Shown in pieces: positions 10,233 through 19,100 of a stretch of DNA of 64,000 nucleotides; the first letter of the stretch is position 1, and every line of letters begins with the position of its first letter. The stretch is from an uncultured Muribaculaceae bacterium (GTDB taxonomy: Bacteria; Bacteroidota; Bacteroidia; Bacteroidales; Muribaculaceae), in assembly GCA_910587235.1 (NCBI GenBank), contig CAJUKD010000004.1:62001-126000 (forward strand). Reading direction: 5' to 3'. Position numbers and translations under genes: made by a program. The notes beneath the pieces are model-generated. The model was not told where the DNA came from, did no database searches, and saw nothing but the letters and a program-made list of their open reading frames with translations.

Positions 10233-11044
10233 GCCTTTTCTGTAGTTGAACCTTTACCGTGAAGCCAGGAATGGACGCAACCGACAAGTAGTGCGCCTCC
10301 GACGATATTTCCGGCGGTAGAGGGCAGAAGGTTGTCGATAAACAAAGATGATATGCTGACATCGGCTCCTTCCATCATGCCTGCGGGAATGAAGAACATG
10401 TTTGCCACACAATGCTCATAGCCCAGAATCACAAATGCCATAACTGGGATCTGGCAGGCCAGAAGTTTTTCGCCCAGCCGTTTTCCGGACAGGGCAAGCC
10501 ATACGGCCAGACAGACGCACCAGTTGGCGCCTATGCCTTTAAGGAATATCACAAACCATGGTGCGGATACCTTAGCCTCGGCCATGCTGCGTATGGCGCC
10601 GGACCATGGGTCGGGGGCGGTGAGTCCGGTGAGGTGTACCATGAAAAAAGCGAAAGCCAGTGCGCCGGCGAAATTACCGAGCCATACAAGTGCCCAATTG
10701 CGCATGACAGCCACGGCACTTATGCGGCCTTGCATAAGCGGAGGAATAAGCAAGGCGTTGTTGCCTGTAAAAAGTTCTGCGCCGAGTACGACGACAAGCA
10801 TCAGACCTATAGGGAATACTGCACCGCTGATGAGTTTCTGCAGTGCCGGATTGGCTGCGGCGGCATCCGGGAAACCGTAGCCGGCAATCAGAGAGAGAGT
10901 TCCTCCGAGGGCTATGTAGGCTCCTGCGAGTGCGCTAAGGATAATAAGGCGGCTTGTGGAGCCTGTTTTTGAGCTGAGTAAAGCTTTGGCTGTACCGCTT
11001 GCAAGGGCTGTGTCGAGTGTCTGACGTGGGGTACGTACGGGCAT
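10229..11044 (-). CDS. Formate/nitrite transporter family channel
   Basis: A 271-residue inner-membrane protein of the FNT family, pentameric channels for formate, nitrite or other small monovalent anions. It shows about six hydrophobic segments and family signatures: GGAYIALG-like AGAYIALGGTLSLI, the GAELFTGNNALL loop, NWALVWLGNFAGAL, LKGIGANWCVCLAVW and GYEHCVANMFFIPAGM. I chose the ATG at 11044 (MPVRTPRQTLDTA). The upstream TTG at 11083 falls inside a terminator hairpin. Formate export would fit a mixed-acid fermenter. Specificity cannot be read directly. Confidence 0.93.
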   Translation of the reverse strand: MPVRTPRQTLDTALASGTAKALLSSKTGSTSRLIILSALAGAYIALGGTLSLIAGYGFPDAAAANPALQKLISGAVFPIGLMLVVVLGAELFTGNNALLIPPLMQGRISAVAVMRNWALVWLGNFAGALAFAFFMVHLTGLTAPDPWSGAIRSMAEAKVSAPWFVIFLKGIGANWCVCLAVWLALSGKRLGEKLLACQIPVMAFVILGYEHCVANMFFIPAGMMEGADVSISSLFIDNLLPSTAGNIVGGALLVGCVHSWLHGKGSTTEKA

Positions 11045-11075
11045 GGATTGGCTGTTGTGATTATAAAAAAAGTAG

Positions 11076-11095
11076 GGGCGCAATGTATTGCGCCC
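11076..11095 (-). terminator. Intrinsic terminator after the Spy-like gene
   Basis: A perfect 9-bp stem, GGGCGCAAT (11076-11084) with ATTGCGCCC (11087-11095), with a 2-nt spacer, followed on the minus strand by CTACTTTTTTTATAA. It ends the sigma/anti-sigma/Spy-like operon and separates it from the FNT gene. Confidence 0.85.
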
Positions 11096-11139
11096 TTGTT
11101 TTTGCGGATGTTTGGCCTTGAGAGCATCCGGGTGTTTTA

Positions 11140-11661
11140 TTACTTTTTGTCGCCGGTCGGTGATGATGTCTGGCGCGGAGGCCGGCTGTTTCGGCGGTGG
11201 TGGCGCACCAGACGTTGGGTGAACTTGCGTTCGGTGTTTTTGAGGCGTAATAATTGCCTGTTGTCGAGTATTTCCTTGAATTTCGGATAATATTCCATTT
11301 CTGTTTCGCCTTCGCGTAGCTTCTGGCTGAAAATAACCTGAGCGGCACTTTCAATTTCGATTTCGGAGGCGTTGTCAGAGTTTTCTATTTTACGTTCGAT
11401 CTTGCGGATGTCGTCGTTGATTTTCATTACCCTGTCTTCCATCTCGTCGTAGAGCGGGAAAAAATCGCGCTGCTGTTCGCGTGACAGGTCAAGTTCTCGG
11501 GTAAGGAAGTCGTGCTTGTAATTTCGCAGTTCGGATATATAGCGCTCGCGGTCAGGATCCTCTTTATCCTGCTGCGGTGCCGCCTGCACCGTCATTGCCG
11601 CCAATGCGAGCCATAACGTTGCTGTAAGTTTTGAAAAGCGGAGTCTGAATATTTCTGTCAT
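11140..11661 (-). CDS. Exported Spy/CpxP-like helical protein
   Basis: A 173-residue protein with a signal peptide (about residues 1-27, ending VQAAP) and a charged helical body. The segment LTRELDLSREQQRDFFPLYDEMEDRV resembles the LxLTxxQ repeats of Spy/CpxP-type periplasmic chaperones, and a long alpha-helical middle follows. The C-terminus is basic and low-complexity. Its start overlaps the stop of the putative anti-sigma gene by four bases (ATGA). As the third gene of an ECF sigma operon it is plausibly an envelope stress sensor or chaperone. That role is inferred from context and helix pattern only. Confidence 0.65.
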   Translation of the reverse strand: MTEIFRLRFSKLTATLWLALAAMTVQAAPQQDKEDPDRERYISELRNYKHDFLTRELDLSREQQRDFFPLYDEMEDRVMKINDDIRKIERKIENSDNASEIEIESAAQVIFSQKLREGETEMEYYPKFKEILDNRQLLRLKNTERKFTQRLVRHHRRNSRPPRQTSSPTGDKK

Positions 11662-12080
11662 GGGAGTCGTGTGTCGTTTTCGGGTTCGTTAAGGAACGGA
11701 GCTTCTTCGATAGAACCGTCTTCCATCATTTCGTCGAGTATATCCCATTCGCTGATGTCGTCATAGACGTAGTCAAGCATGAAGTCGTCGTTTGCGAAAG
11801 CTTCGGCCAGCACGGGGTTTGAGTCCATGGATCCGAGGTCGGCGTGTCCGGCCATGATAGTGAACATTTTAAGCATGCACCATACGCCTGCGAACATCGC
11901 TGCCATGTAGATGTATGGCCGTATCGACGCCCAAAGACCGCGTGATGCCGGAGCTTCAGCCATGTTGCGGTCCGGCAAACGGCGCCCGATACGTTCGGCA
12001 AGAGCATCGAAATATCCGTCGGGAACGGTTATACCGTCGCGGCGTTCGATTCTGCTCAGTATGTCGGTCGTTTTTTTCAT
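11658..12080 (-). CDS. Putative anti-sigma factor (single-pass membrane protein)
   Basis: A 140-residue protein with an N-terminal cytoplasmic region of about 50 residues (MKKTTDILSRIERRDGITVP), one membrane span around residues 53-75 (IYMAAMFAGVWCMLKMFTIMAG) and an acidic exterior tail (DDFMLDYVYDDISEWDILDE). No zinc-binding HxxxCxxC motif is present. Its position directly after an ECF sigma gene and its single-span topology are typical of anti-sigma partners. Sequence similarity to a named family is not obvious to me, so the call is contextual. Confidence 0.6.
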   Translation of the reverse strand: MKKTTDILSRIERRDGITVPDGYFDALAERIGRRLPDRNMAEAPASRGLWASIRPYIYMAAMFAGVWCMLKMFTIMAGHADLGSMDSNPVLAEAFANDDFMLDYVYDDISEWDILDEMMEDGSIEEAPFLNEPENDTRLP

Positions 12081-12133
12081 GACTGTTTCAGGAGAGTTGC
12101 TTTATGTCTATGACTTTATACGGACTGAATGGT

Positions 12134-12691
12134 TTAATCGTGGTTGTCGAAATAATTCTCGATTTTTTTGACAGCGAGATGATATGATGCTTTAAGTGCA
12201 CCTACGCTTGTGCCAAGAATTTCGGACATGTCTTCGTAACGCATGTCGTCATAGTACTTCATATTGAACACAAGGCGTTGTTTTTCCGGAAGAGTAGCCA
12301 CTGCCATACGCAGGCGTGCGGCCAGAACGTCGCCGTCAATGTCGGTGTCGGCTTCGATGGTGTGGATCAGAGAGCTTTCCTGATCGTCGAGCGAAAGGTT
12401 AAGGCGTTTGCGCTCGCGGGCAAGGAATGTTATGCTTTCGTTGATTGCTATTTTATATAGCCATGTCGATAATTTTGCTTCACCGCGGAAGTTTTCGAGA
12501 GAAGTCCATGCTTTGATGAATGTGTTCTGCAGGAGATCGTCGGCGTCGGCATGGTTCTGGACCATGCGTCGTATCTGGCGGTAGAGCGGTTCGCCGAAAG
12601 TGCGGATGACTTCGGAGAAAGCTTCTGATGCGGTCTGCGGGTCACGCAGGCGCTTTATCAGTTGTGGGTTTTCGGCTGGCAGTTCTGACAT
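12134..12691 (-). CDS. ECF-type RNA polymerase sigma factor
   Basis: A 185-residue sigma-70 family protein of the ECF class. Region 2 spans about residues 28-95, with the core-binding and -10 recognition stretch ADDLLQNTFIKAWTSLENFRGEAKLSTWLYKIA. Region 4 spans about residues 125-180, with LPEKQRLVFNMKYYDDMRYEDMSEILGTSVGALKASYHLAVKKI carrying the helix-turn-helix. There is no region 3. It heads a three-gene operon with a putative membrane anti-sigma and a Spy-like protein, and is divergent from the TonB receptor gene. A -7 box TACCTTTG lies only eight bases before its start codon. Confidence 0.95.
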   Translation of the reverse strand: MSELPAENPQLIKRLRDPQTASEAFSEVIRTFGEPLYRQIRRMVQNHADADDLLQNTFIKAWTSLENFRGEAKLSTWLYKIAINESITFLARERKRLNLSLDDQESSLIHTIEADTDIDGDVLAARLRMAVATLPEKQRLVFNMKYYDDMRYEDMSEILGTSVGALKASYHLAVKKIENYFDNHD

Positions 12692-12699
12692 TATTGCTT

Positions 12700-12707
12700 C
12701 AAAGGTA
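12700..12707 (-). promoter_or_regulatory. -7 box of the ECF sigma operon
   Basis: TACCTTTG on the minus strand matches the Bacteroidota TAnnTTTG box and lies eight bases before the sigma ATG. No TTTG -33 box is visible at 19-21 bases upstream, so a different sigma, possibly the product itself, may contribute. Confidence 0.6.
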
Positions 12708-12746
12708 GGTAATAAAATTTAAAAACGAGATCGTATGACCGGTGTT

Positions 12747-12779
12747 TTTGGAAAATTTTGGATTTTTAAGCTACCTTTG
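12747..12779 (+). promoter_or_regulatory. Promoter of the TonB receptor gene
   Basis: TTTG (12747-12750), a 21-base spacer, then TACCTTTG (12772-12779), a full match to the Bacteroidota housekeeping consensus. The ATG at 12790 follows by ten bases, so the leader must be extremely short. Confidence 0.75.
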
Positions 12780-12789
12780 TGGTGTAATA

Positions 12790-15057
12790 ATGAAGACAAT
12801 GATACTATTATTTATTATGACTCTTCCGGCTTTAGTGCCTGCGGAGTCCGCTTATGGATATTCTTTCGTGTTATCCGATTCGGTGGTGGCGCACCGTGCG
12901 CATGTGCTCAAGCCGCTTGAGGTGCTCGGTGTAAAAAACGGGGCCGATGATGCCGGCCGTGAGGCTGTAACGCATCTCGACGGAGTTGATGTGCGGCGCT
13001 ATGGACTGGAATCGCCAAAAGGAGTGGCTGAGATAGCTCCCAATTTCTATATGCCGGATTATGGTTCGCGGATGACGTCTTCAATATATGTCCGTGGACT
13101 GGGTGCACGTATGGAGCAGCCGGTGGTTGGACTCAGCATAGACAACGTGCCGGTGATGAACAAGGACTCCTATGATACGGATCTGTCGGATATTGCTGAC
13201 ATTGAGGTTCTGCGTGGCGCACAGTCGGTGCTCAACGGACGCAATACGATGGGTGGTCATATAAATATACGAACGCTTTCACCTATGTCCTGGCAGGGCT
13301 ATCGCGCTACGGTTTCCTATGGAAGCGCAAACACTGTCGGTGTTTCTGCAGGGGCTTATATGAAATTTGATGAGAGATTGGCCACGTCGCTTACCGCCGA
13401 CTTCGGACGTTCCGACGGTTTTTTCCGAAATACTTACGACGGAAGCAGACTGGATCGATATATTCGCGGAGCTTTGCGTTGGAAGCTTGAATGGCGCCCC
13501 TCGTCACGTCTGTCTATGAGCAATGTGGCGTCGCTTTCGCTGCTTGATCAGGGGGGGTATCCGTATGTTTCTCTTTCAAGTGGAGAAATAGCCTATAATG
13601 ATACTTGCTCTTATCGCCGTACTTATTTTTCCGACGGCATTACGCTGGCGTGGGCCGGGAAGCGGGTGGTTGTGACTTCCCGTACGTCGGTGCAGTATCT
13701 TGACGATGAAATGCGCCTCGACCAGGATTTTACAAGCGATGATTATTTTACTCTCCGGCAGAGCCGTCGCGAATGGACTGTGACTGAGGATCTCTTCACG
13801 CGTGGTAGCCGCGGGGCTTACAGCTGGTTGGGAGGTGTGTTTGCGTTTTATAAGCATTCTGATATGGATGCTCCTGTCACATTTTATGATACCGGTATAA
13901 GAAAACTGATCGAGGAACACCGCAATTCGGCCAATCCCGAATATCCCATTGCCTGGGATGCGAGAAGTTTTGTGCTTGGCAGCGATTTCAAACCGGCCAG
14001 TGGCGGTGTCGCACTATATCATGAGAGTGTGGTCAACATAGGACGTTGGCGGCTTGAAGCAGGTCTGCGATGCGATTTCGAGCGTTCTGTGTTGTCGTAT
14101 CGCAGCCATAGCAATACAGGGTACACTGTGTTTCACAAACTTCCCGACGGCACGCTTGAACCGTACAGCCACACGCCTGTCGACATAGACGACAGTGGGC
14201 GACTTGCGCAGAATTTTCTGGAACTGCTTCCTAAATTCAGTGTGAGTTACTCAGCCGCAGGCGGACGGCTGACACCATATTTCACTTTTTCCAAGGGTTA
14301 CAAGACGGGCGGGTACAATACCCAGATGTTCAGCGATGTTCTTCAGCAACGTATAATGTCCTATATGGGACTTAGCCAGCTTTATACTCTTGAGGAGATT
14401 GTCAGCTACCGTCCGGAGAAAAGCTTTAACTATGAAGTCGGCTTGCATGCGACGCATCCTGCCGGACGTTACTCTTTGGATTTTGCTGCGTTCTATATCG
14501 ATTGCCGAAATCAGCAACTGACAGTCTTTCCGCCGGGAATGACAACAGGACGTATCATGACCAACGCCGGACGCACCCGTTCTTTCGGAGTAGAGCTTTC
14601 GGGGCGTTATCGCTTTATCGAGGATCTTATTCTAACAGCATCCTACGGCTATACCAATGCTACCTTTAGAGAATATAATGACGGTCGGGCAGACTATCGC
14701 GGCTGCCGTGTGCCGTACGCTCCGGAGCAGACTCTCTTCGCATCCGTCGACTGGCGCATGCCTTTTGCTGCCGTGGCAGGTGTGACCCCATCGTTGCAAT
14801 TGGCTGCGCGGGGCGCGGGACGTATTTTCTGGGATGAAACGAATTCGTTGAAACAGAATTTTTATTGCTTGCCATCGTTGTCGCTTGATTTCTCCCATGA
14901 AAACTGGTCCTTGCGACTGTGGTGCCGCAATCTTACGGATACGGAATACGATGTTTTCTATTTCAAATCCATAGGAAACTCGTTCGTCCAGCAGGGGCGC
15001 CCGCGAGAATTTGGTGCTACACTTCGTCTGCGCTTCGGGCGTATGCGGACATATTGA
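12790..15057 (+). CDS. TonB-dependent outer-membrane receptor
   Basis: An outer-membrane beta-barrel transporter energised by TonB. From the ATG at 12790 it is 755 residues: signal peptide (MKTMILLFIMTLPALVPAESA), a plug domain of about 150 residues (VAEIAPNFYMPDYGSRMTSS, IYVRGLGARMEQPVVGLSID, DIEVLRGAQSVLNGRNTMGG) and a long barrel ending in the aromatic TLRLRFGRMRTY. No SusD partner follows, and no carboxypeptidase-like CTD precedes the plug, which fits a siderophore, cobalamin or metal type more than a glycan type. An ATG 48 bases upstream lies inside the promoter and is excluded. The divergent ECF sigma operon may regulate it. The ligand is unknown. Confidence 0.92.
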   Translation: MKTMILLFIMTLPALVPAESAYGYSFVLSDSVVAHRAHVLKPLEVLGVKNGADDAGREAVTHLDGVDVRRYGLESPKGVAEIAPNFYMPDYGSRMTSSIYVRGLGARMEQPVVGLSIDNVPVMNKDSYDTDLSDIADIEVLRGAQSVLNGRNTMGGHINIRTLSPMSWQGYRATVSYGSANTVGVSAGAYMKFDERLATSLTADFGRSDGFFRNTYDGSRLDRYIRGALRWKLEWRPSSRLSMSNVASLSLLDQGGYPYVSLSSGEIAYNDTCSYRRTYFSDGITLAWAGKRVVVTSRTSVQYLDDEMRLDQDFTSDDYFTLRQSRREWTVTEDLFTRGSRGAYSWLGGVFAFYKHSDMDAPVTFYDTGIRKLIEEHRNSANPEYPIAWDARSFVLGSDFKPASGGVALYHESVVNIGRWRLEAGLRCDFERSVLSYRSHSNTGYTVFHKLPDGTLEPYSHTPVDIDDSGRLAQNFLELLPKFSVSYSAAGGRLTPYFTFSKGYKTGGYNTQMFSDVLQQRIMSYMGLSQLYTLEEIVSYRPEKSFNYEVGLHATHPAGRYSLDFAAFYIDCRNQQLTVFPPGMTTGRIMTNAGRTRSFGVELSGRYRFIEDLILTASYGYTNATFREYNDGRADYRGCRVPYAPEQTLFASVDWRMPFAAVAGVTPSLQLAARGAGRIFWDETNSLKQNFYCLPSLSLDFSHENWSLRLWCRNLTDTEYDVFYFKSIGNSFVQQGRPREFGATLRLRFGRMRTY

Positions 15058-15058
15058 T

Positions 15059-15089
15059 TTTGGAATTCTGCGATTTTTGCATAACTTTG
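15059..15089 (+). promoter_or_regulatory. Promoter of the downstream lipoprotein gene
   Basis: TTTG (15059-15062), a 19-base spacer and TAACTTTG (15082-15089). Both boxes match consensus, with about 60 bases to the ATG at 15150. The -33 box overlaps the stop region of the TonB receptor gene. Confidence 0.75.
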
Positions 15090-15149
15090 TCGCATACAGC
15101 GAATCGCATGATTAAAAACATTTAATAATATTCAGTCAATCTTTAAAAC

Positions 15150-16037
15150 ATGGAAATTTTTAGAAAATTCTCTCTTTTCACCGCTATTGCAGTTGCCGTG
15201 ACACTGGGCGGGACACTCAGTTCATGCAACAATGACAATGAGGATGACAACTACACCCGCCATACGCTCAGCAACAGTTTCGGTTGTGTGACTTCGATAG
15301 GCACACAGACGCAGACAATTTCGTCTTCAATGACGTATGTGGTGACTTTTAACTATAGCACCGGAAAAGCAACAGTCGAAATAACAGGTCTTGAGATGCC
15401 TGACGGTACAAAATATCCGTCTATTCTTCTTGAAGAAATGACTTGGAAAATGAAAGACGGCTGGCGTACTATCGAGGCGAGTGCTCCGAAATCATCGATT
15501 TCCGGTTTCGCACAGGCCCCGATATTCGAAAATGTGAGCATCGGTCTGCTTGACCGCATCTATAATAATGCTTATATCCCGGCTTTTTATGTAAAGGCTC
15601 GTGTGAACACTCAGTACAGCCTCTTTTCAGCGCTGAACCAGCAGGTGTTCTTCGGCAAGACAGAAACTGTCGATCCGGAAGGACGTGTAGTCACAACCCG
15701 CAGTACCGGTTACAGCTTTATCATAAATCCCCGTACTATGCCTCTTACGGCGACCATCGGTGTGGCTCGAGCCAAGTTCGTCAACAATATGCCGGCTCAG
15801 GATTTCCTATTCGAAGATGTTCCATGTACCCTTAACGGAAACGGTACTCTGACATTTGAAGCTGAATCTCTGATTCCGACGCAGAATAAAGTGCCTAATA
15901 CCAATTTCCCAATAAGTGATCTTGAGGGTGTCTATGACTTTATGAGCGGTCTTGATATGGATTTCGACTGTACGGCATTCGGAAAGAAGTACAGTGTGAC
16001 AGCAGACTTGGATTACGTTTCGTCGCCTGACGAATAA
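15150..16037 (+). CDS. Lipoprotein of unknown function
   Basis: A 295-residue protein with a lipoprotein signal (MEIFRKFSLFTAIAVAVTLGGTLSSC), giving lipidation at Cys26 and then an acidic spacer NNDNEDDN, typical of Bacteroidales surface lipoproteins. The remainder is beta-rich (TYVVTFNYSTGKATVEITGL, GYSFIINPRTMPLTATI, LNGNGTLTFEAESLI) and looks like a two-lobed beta fold. I do not recognise the family. It follows the TonB receptor but has its own promoter. It could be a surface companion of the receptor. Nothing in the sequence fixes a ligand. Confidence 0.75.
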   Translation: MEIFRKFSLFTAIAVAVTLGGTLSSCNNDNEDDNYTRHTLSNSFGCVTSIGTQTQTISSSMTYVVTFNYSTGKATVEITGLEMPDGTKYPSILLEEMTWKMKDGWRTIEASAPKSSISGFAQAPIFENVSIGLLDRIYNNAYIPAFYVKARVNTQYSLFSALNQQVFFGKTETVDPEGRVVTTRSTGYSFIINPRTMPLTATIGVARAKFVNNMPAQDFLFEDVPCTLNGNGTLTFEAESLIPTQNKVPNTNFPISDLEGVYDFMSGLDMDFDCTAFGKKYSVTADLDYVSSPDE

Positions 16038-16052
16038 AATATATCCGGATAA

Positions 16053-16091
16053 AGAAATGGCCTGAATTCGCATCGGATTCAGGCCATTTCT
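16053..16091. terminator. Bidirectional terminator between lipoprotein and GH51-GH43 genes
   Basis: A perfect 15-bp stem, AGAAATGGCCTGAAT (16053-16067) with ATTCAGGCCATTTCT (16077-16091), lies between two convergent genes. The minus-strand tail is TTTATCC and the plus-strand tail is ATTATG. Confidence 0.8.
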
Positions 16092-16118
16092 ATTATGTGT
16101 TGTATATTATATGTCGTA

Positions 16119-19100
16119 TCAACGGACAATCACTTTGCGGCTTCCGGCGATGTAGATGCCGGGAGCAAGACCGACGGCAGCTTCTGATGCCGGTACGTCA
16201 TGACGTACGAGAATGCCGGTAGTGGTATAAACATCGACTCTATTCCGGCTTTCGTCCGGGATGATGCTTGTTTCGTCAGTGCCGCTTTCCGGATCGGGAT
16301 TGTAGAGCAGCCGGAAATTATCGAAGCAGTTCCAGTCGTTTGCCATGACCTTGCTTTTCCGCATGCCTACACGCAGAGTGCCTGTTTCCGGCAGTATTAA
16401 AGTGACACTGTTTCCGGTATAGCAAGCGTCTGAGTTGAATGCCTTGTTGGCCTGAGCTACATTATCGGGATAGGTGTAGGGAGAGTTGGTGTAGGGGGCC
16501 GATTCGTCGAAGAGCGACATGAAGGGCACGGATTTGTCGTTCATGTAAAGTTCTGCGAGCAGTTGTTCGGAACCGTCGACATGGGCGTTATATCCATCTT
16601 TGCCTCCGTAGCGGTAGAATCCTGAACAGCTGAAAGTGTATTTTCCGGCAGGCATGTAGTCGAGAATCTGGTAGGTGTCGAAAGTCTTGTTCCAATGTTC
16701 GGCTACACCTTCCGATGCAGCCGTGAACGGGGTTCCGCTCCACCCGTTTCCACCTTTGCTGAAGTCTGGATTGGCGAGCAGTACGGTCAGGTCCGAAGTG
16801 CCTTCTCCTTGGAGTAGTTCTTTCACATATTCTTCTCTGGCGGCCTTTATGGCTGTTATTGCTTTTGGCAGTTCTTCGGCCAGTTCGGCCACAGTGCGCA
16901 GATCAAGCGCTTGTTCGGCTGAAGCGATAGCATTGTCGAATGCTGAGGTCTGGAGCGAACGCACGTCGGCGATCAGCAATACAAGGTCGCTCCATGCCTG
17001 CAGGGCGGTATATTCGTCTTCGGTGACTGTCATGACCGAACCGTGCTGGAAGTTGCCCTCTCCGTCTACTTTTATGGAAGAACCGGGATTGAGTCCGAGG
17101 TGATCGGCTTCGCAGACTTTATAGGCAGAACCTCCGGAATATCGCATGTAATATATGTTATGGGCATCTTCGTCGATTCGTCGCACGATGGTAGATCCTT
17201 CTACCTGTTCGCCTCCTTCGTTAGTTATGTGCAGAGTTTCTGTCCATGTGCCGCCTACGAGCCTGTCGGATGTCAGTTCGTATACTCCGCGTTCATGGCC
17301 GCCGGCGCCTTCGTGTTTTATAAACATATGGTAGAGTCCGTCATAATGGTTGAAGATTATGTCGCCGTCGATAACGGAATATCCGGGGTCGTAGAAAACC
17401 CGCGGTTGTGTCAGTGTCTTGAAATCTTTGTCGGCATATGAATAGAATATGCGATCATGGTTGTCGCCGGGGTTGGTGGACAGCAGGGAGTAGTAGACCA
17501 GATATGCGCCTTGTCCGTCAGGTCCTATCGGATCCCAGATGAACTGCGGCGCCCATACGCGGTTGATTCGTGCATACTCTGCGTCGGTGTTATAAACACC
17601 GGTGACCGCGTCGGGATCGGAGAATATCTTTTTGCCGAGCCGGAAGTCGAATACACTGCTTTCCCAATGGATCATGTCGGTGGAGCGAAGCAGGTCCATA
17701 CCGTAATTGTTCCATTTCCCGGAAGTGGCATTGCACATGTCGGTGGTCGTCATGAAGTATTCGTCGGGACGTTGTCCGCGGTCGATGTAGGCGTCGCGTG
17801 TTCCGTGTTCGATTCCTGCAAGCGAGTGTGTGTCGAATATTTCAGCCCCGCCGAGAAGCTGGTGGAAGCGCATGCCTTTTTCTTCTTTTGTGCCCAGTGC
17901 ATAATTGGTTATCTCTTTAGTCGATTTCATGTAGCAGTAGAGGTAACCGTAGCGGTCGTCGGTAGGCGCTATAGTCACGGGAAAATCGATGTGTGAAATT
18001 TCGCCTGCGGGGTAGGTGACTGTGGCTGTCAGAACGGCCCCTTCCAGAGGAACGGCATTTGTAAGGGGTGATGGTACGGATAGCAATGCGGACCATTTGC
18101 CTCCGGAAAGCGATAATGATGCCGGGTTTTGGCCGGATAAGGACCATTGCAGCGAAGCTCCTGAACGGGTACCCGTGGGGAGTGCTGTGGAGGCGTGAAG
18201 GAATGTCAGTTTCTGTCTGAGGCTGTTCAGCTCTTCTTTTACGGCCGCTTCGGCTTCGGGCGACGGCTTCCCTCCGCCTGTGCCGGAGAGAACGTCTGAT
18301 ATTCGCAAGCGTATGATGCTGAATGAATATGACGGGATATTGTAGGAAACCGAGCCGTCGCTTTTTATTTCAGCACTCGAACTTACGGGGCTTACGGTCA
18401 ATGGGGCTTCGGTCGTGTTTTCGTCGGTGCCGTTGGCTGATGTAAGTACTGTTACGTCCTCGACATCTGTCGCGCTGGCGTTGGAGAGCTTTATGGATGT
18501 CGCGACGTCGCTGTCGTAGGGGTTTACGAGTTTGATGTAGAGCATGTCCTCGGCCTTGTTTATGGATGAGGATATATAAATTCTGCGTTTCACCGGCAGT
18601 GTGACATCATGGATAAGTTCTCCATCGATATAACAACGCACCGAGCCGCCGTTGACATCCACTTTAAGGTGGTATTTTTGTCCGCTGTTTATGGTGCCTG
18701 ATTTTTTATCGTATGATGTTTTGGAGCCGTTTGTGCAGACTTCTATGGCGTGGGCCGAGTTGCTCCAGCCTCCTATGTTCCACCAGCAATAATTGTCGGC
18801 ATCGCCATAGTTGAAAGCTATAAGAAATGCTTCGTTGCCCGATTTTTTTACAGCATCCAGTTCAAAAGTGTATGAATCGGGGAGCGCTATGCCGGCCACG
18901 TTTATCTTTCCCTGCATGGATGCGTCGGTCTGGTTAAGTGTTCCTCCGTCGCGGTTCCAGGATCCGCCGGCCGATGTCCAGATGTTGTTGGAGCCGGAGA
19001 AATCGTCGTTGAACAGTATTGATCCGTCGGGTGCAGTGACTTTGACGTTGTCGAAAGAAGCTGTGGTGCTCCATGTGCTCAGTCCTATTGAATTGCCTGT

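Noticed and set aside
11045..11083. Upstream TTG start for the formate/nitrite channel
   Set aside because: The extension would be translated through the intrinsic terminator hairpin at 11076-11095. The ATG at 11044 gives a normal N-terminus.
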